Part shown: positions 12,234 to 14,332 of the stretch, piece after piece
Numbering within the stretch: the stretch's first letter is position 1
Layout of the letters: every line of letters starts with the position of its first letter
From: Clostridiales bacterium
GTDB taxonomy: Bacteria > Bacillota > Clostridia > WRLR01
Length of the DNA stretch: 14,332 nucleotides
Reading direction: 5' to 3'
NCBI GenBank assembly: GCA_031263625.1
Contig: JAISFK010000070.1
Coordinates: 1-14,332 of the forward strand
Notes under the pieces: model-generated
Seen by the model: the letters and a program-made list of their open reading frames with translations, nothing else
Told to the model about the DNA's origin: nothing
The model's database searches: none
Position numbers and translations under genes: made by a program

Positions 12234-14297
12234 CTGGAGCGCCGCTATCTCCCTGTACACGCCGCAGGTGGCCAGCAGCTCCTCGTGGCGCCCGTAGCCC
12301 AGCATTTTGCCGTCTTCCAGCACGAGAATGCGGTCGGCGCCCATGACGGAGCTGATCCGCTGCGCTATCACAATCGACGTGATCGCTCCGAACTGCTCGC
12401 GGATCGCCCGCCTGACCATTGAATCCGTCCTGTAGTCCAGCGCGCTCGACGAGTCGTCCAGCACAAGGATTTCGGGGCGGCCCGCGAACGCCCTGGCGAG
12501 CAGGAGCCGCTGCTTCTGCCCGCCCGAAATGTTCGTCCCCTTCTGCGACAGCATGTGCGACAGCCCGTCCGGCAGCTCGCCGACAAACCCGGCGGCCTGC
12601 GCCATCCCCAGCGCCCAGTCGATGCGCCCGTCGCCCAGCTCCCGGCCAAAGTCGATGTTCTCGCGGATCGTGTCGGCGAACAGGACGTCCCGCTGGAATA
12701 CCGCGCCGAACTTCCTGTAAAAATCGGCTTTCGGAATCTGCCCGACAGGGATCCCGTCAATCAGGACGTTGCCGCTGCCCGGCTCGTAGAGCCTCATGAG
12801 CATGCTTATCAGCGTGCTCTTGCCGGAACCGGTCGAGCCGATTATGCCGAGCGTTTCCCCCCTGCCAATCGCGAAGCTGATGTCCTCTATCGCGTTCGCG
12901 GCGCACGCCTGCTCCTGATCATGCTCCTGCGCAAGATCGTGCTCCCGCTCAGGCGCAGGCTCGCGCCCCCGATCGCCTTCCCGCGCAAGCGCTTGCTCTC
13001 GCACAGGCTCCCGTTCCTGCCCATGCTCCCGCTCACGCTCGCGTTCCAACTCCCGCTCCCGCGCGGGCTGCGGATTCTGGCGCGCATAAGAAAAGCTGAC
13101 GCGCCGAAACTCGATATGCGGCGGAGCGCCCGCGAGGCCCGCTGCCGCCGCCACGCTCGCGCCCCTGCTTTCGCCCACGACCCCGCCCCGGATCGCGCCC
13201 GCGCCCCTGCTTGCGCCTGGCCCGGCCGCGCTTGCGCCCTTGCTTTCATTCCTGCTTTCGCCCACGGCCCCGCCCCGGCTCTCACCCGCGCCCCGGATTT
13301 CGCCCACGACCCCGCCCCGGATCTCGCCCATGCTTTCGCCCGCGTCCGGCATCTCGTCGGGGAACGACAGCACTTCCTGTATGCGGCCGGCCGAGGCGAT
13401 CGCCGTCGTCATCATGACAAACATGCGCGTTATCGACAGCATGGCGTTGAGCATGATCGTGAAATAGGACAGGAACGCTATGATCTCGCCGGGGTTGGCG
13501 ATCCCGCTGTTCACATGGAACGCGCCGACGATGATCACGGCTGTCAGCCCGTAGTTCAGCAGCAGGTTTATGAGCGGGTTTGACGCCGCCATCGTGGACG
13601 CGGCCCTGGTTTCTGCCGCCGCCACGCTTTTGTTTATGGCGTCGAACCGGGCCATCTCCTCGCTCTCTTTGGCAAACGCCTTTATGACGCGGATGCCCGT
13701 TATGTTCTCCCGCACCGTCCGCACGAGCACGTCGGAGGCTTTCTGCTTGAGGATGAACAGCGGCACGCCCTTTTTTGACACTATGTACACGATGAGCCCG
13801 ATCAGCGGCATGACGGCCAGGAGCACGAGCGCGAGCTGCGGCTCGATCGACAGCGTCACGATCATGCCGCCGAGCATGAGGATCGGCGCCCTGACCCCCA
13901 GGCGCTGCATGCTGCCGATGAGGCTGTGGACATAGTAGGTGTCGGACGTCAGGCGGGATTCCAGCGAGGGTACGGTGAGCTCGTCAACCTGGCGGCACGA
14001 GAGCGACGCTATCTTCGCGAACAGGTCGTGCCGGATTTTCCTTGTCGCCTCCCTCGCCACATACGCCGCCATGCGGTTCGCGACGACGTTCCCGGATATG
14101 CCGAGCGCTGCGCAGAGCAGCATGAGCAGGCCCCACAGCGCGATGAGGGGCATGTCCTTCAGAGGGGCAATGTCGTCGATCATTTTCGCGAGAATCCACG
14201 GGAGCGCCAGATCCATGAGCGTGCCGGCCAGCTTGATGGTTATGCCTGCCGACATGCGGGCGAAATAAGGTTTGACGTAGCGGACGATTAATTGCAA
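12180..14297 (-). CDS. ABC exporter half-transporter, degenerate-site subunit with large insertions
   Basis: A 705-residue half-transporter, about 120 residues longer than usual for the family. Six-helix exporter domain at about 1-315 (MQLIVRYVKPYFARM; GIRVIKAFAKE). ATPase motifs: A-loop Tyr 404 (SFSY), Walker A GSTGSGKS (487-494), Q535, intact signature ISGGQ (590-594), Walker B ILVLDD with Asp 615 where catalytic Glu is expected, and Gln 646 (IAQR) in place of the switch His. This pattern marks the degenerate subunit of heterodimeric exporters such as TM287/288 or BmrCD; the downstream gene supplies the complement. Two insertions explain the length: residues about 319-389 (Gly/Arg/Ala/Glu-rich linker) and about 408-465 (Arg/Glu/His-rich) between A-loop and Walker A. 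Start is TTG 14297 with GGAGG seven bases upstream; the N-terminus matches family norms. First gene of the exporter operon. Confidence 0.92.
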   Translation of the reverse strand: MQLIVRYVKPYFARMSAGITIKLAGTLMDLALPWILAKMIDDIAPLKDMPLIALWGLLMLLCAALGISGNVVANRMAAYVAREATRKIRHDLFAKIASLSCRQVDELTVPSLESRLTSDTYYVHSLIGSMQRLGVRAPILMLGGMIVTLSIEPQLALVLLAVMPLIGLIVYIVSKKGVPLFILKQKASDVLVRTVRENITGIRVIKAFAKESEEMARFDAINKSVAAAETRAASTMAASNPLINLLLNYGLTAVIIVGAFHVNSGIANPGEIIAFLSYFTIMLNAMLSITRMFVMMTTAIASAGRIQEVLSFPDEMPDAGESMGEIRGGVVGEIRGAGESRGGAVGESRNESKGASAAGPGASRGAGAIRGGVVGESRGASVAAAAGLAGAPPHIEFRRVSFSYARQNPQPARERELEREREREHGQEREPVREQALAREGDRGREPAPEREHDLAQEHDQEQACAANAIEDISFAIGRGETLGIIGSTGSGKSTLISMLMRLYEPGSGNVLIDGIPVGQIPKADFYRKFGAVFQRDVLFADTIRENIDFGRELGDGRIDWALGMAQAAGFVGELPDGLSHMLSQKGTNISGGQKQRLLLARAFAGRPEILVLDDSSSALDYRTDSMVRRAIREQFGAITSIVIAQRISSVMGADRILVLEDGKMLGYGRHEELLATCGVYREIAALQMDLREEILKEEIMDLPE
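12895..13070 (-). repeat. Low-complexity insertion (Arg-Glu/Glu-His-rich) inside the ABC ATPase domain
   Basis: This coding stretch translates to residues about 408-465 of the degenerate-site subunit: alternating RE/ER runs, then repeated EREH, REPA and QEHDQEQ words. It lies between A-loop Tyr 404 and the strand AIEDISF, where the family normally has about ten residues. The frame is open throughout and conserved motifs resume on both sides, so it is an insertion rather than a frameshift. Confidence 0.8.
13131..13343 (-). repeat. Repeat-rich linker (Gly/Arg/Glu/Ala) of the degenerate-site ABC subunit
   Basis: This stretch encodes the linker between transmembrane and ATPase domains. A 26-base word is found identically at 13169-13194 and 13298-13323, 129 bases (43 codons) apart, and encodes IRGGVVGE both times. 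Related shorter words (GESRG, GASRGAG) fill the rest, so the linker looks built by repeated duplication. Confidence 0.8.
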
Positions 14298-14304
14298 ATC
14301 AGGG

Positions 14305-14309
14305 CCTCC
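14305..14309 (-). promoter_or_regulatory. Ribosome binding site setting a TTG start
   Basis: GGAGG on the minus strand lies seven bases before TTG 14297. The frame remains open upstream to the window edge but has no ATG, so this site decides the start of the ABC subunit. Confidence 0.75.
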
Positions 14310-14332
14310 GATAAGCGCGCAGTCTGCCCCCC

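Overview
The window is high-GC bacterial DNA with tight operons, strong AGGAGG-type ribosome binding sites, several GTG/TTG starts and frequent ATA and AGG codons. The gene set (OmpR-type two-component pair, IclR regulator, heterodimeric multidrug-type ABC exporter, short Hsp70 team with a SEC-C protein) suggests a GC-rich Firmicute, probably Clostridia. That placement is inferred from gene content only. No rRNA, tRNA, transposase, phage gene or CRISPR array is visible.

Layout. (1) 1-238: GC-rich repetitive leader. (2) 239-2595, plus: response regulator and membrane histidine kinase, overlapping by one base. (3) 2681-4351, minus: a ThDP enzyme closest to glyoxylate carboligase (tartronate-semialdehyde synthase), convergent with the kinase. 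(4) 4352-4757: divergent intergenic region with a dyad TTGAAA-N5-TTTCAA and a GAGTTC-rich repeat block. (5) 4758-9160, plus: a compact four-gene chaperone operon of GrpE-like factor, short Hsp70, small TPR-like protein, and J-like/TPR/SEC-C protein, with every junction overlapping or abutting. (6) 9242-10063, plus: IclR-family regulator. (7) 14297-10118, minus: two half-size ABC exporters whose degenerate and consensus ATPase motifs complement each other, as in TM287/288- or BmrCD-type heterodimers.

Working together. The chaperone operon carries the three roles of an Hsp70 machine, but all are diverged. The GrpE-like protein keeps the beta domain that contacts Hsp70, the Hsp70 has a reduced lid, and the J-like domain has PPE where HPD should be. 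The TPR segments and the SEC-C zinc motif suggest a specialised client, perhaps at the ribosome or Sec machinery (inference). The IclR protein may control the ThDP enzyme, because GAAA-N5-TTTC-type dyads are typical IclR/KdgR/AllR operators and one lies at its putative promoter.

The most striking property runs across genes: short in-frame tandem or low-complexity repeats are inserted into linkers and termini of at least six neighbouring proteins. The sharpest case is a 9-base repeat translated in two frames at once, as the His/Gln/Glu-rich tail of the GrpE-like protein and the Asn-Thr-Ser head of the Hsp70. Another is an Arg/Glu-rich insertion between the A-loop and Walker A of one ABC ATPase.
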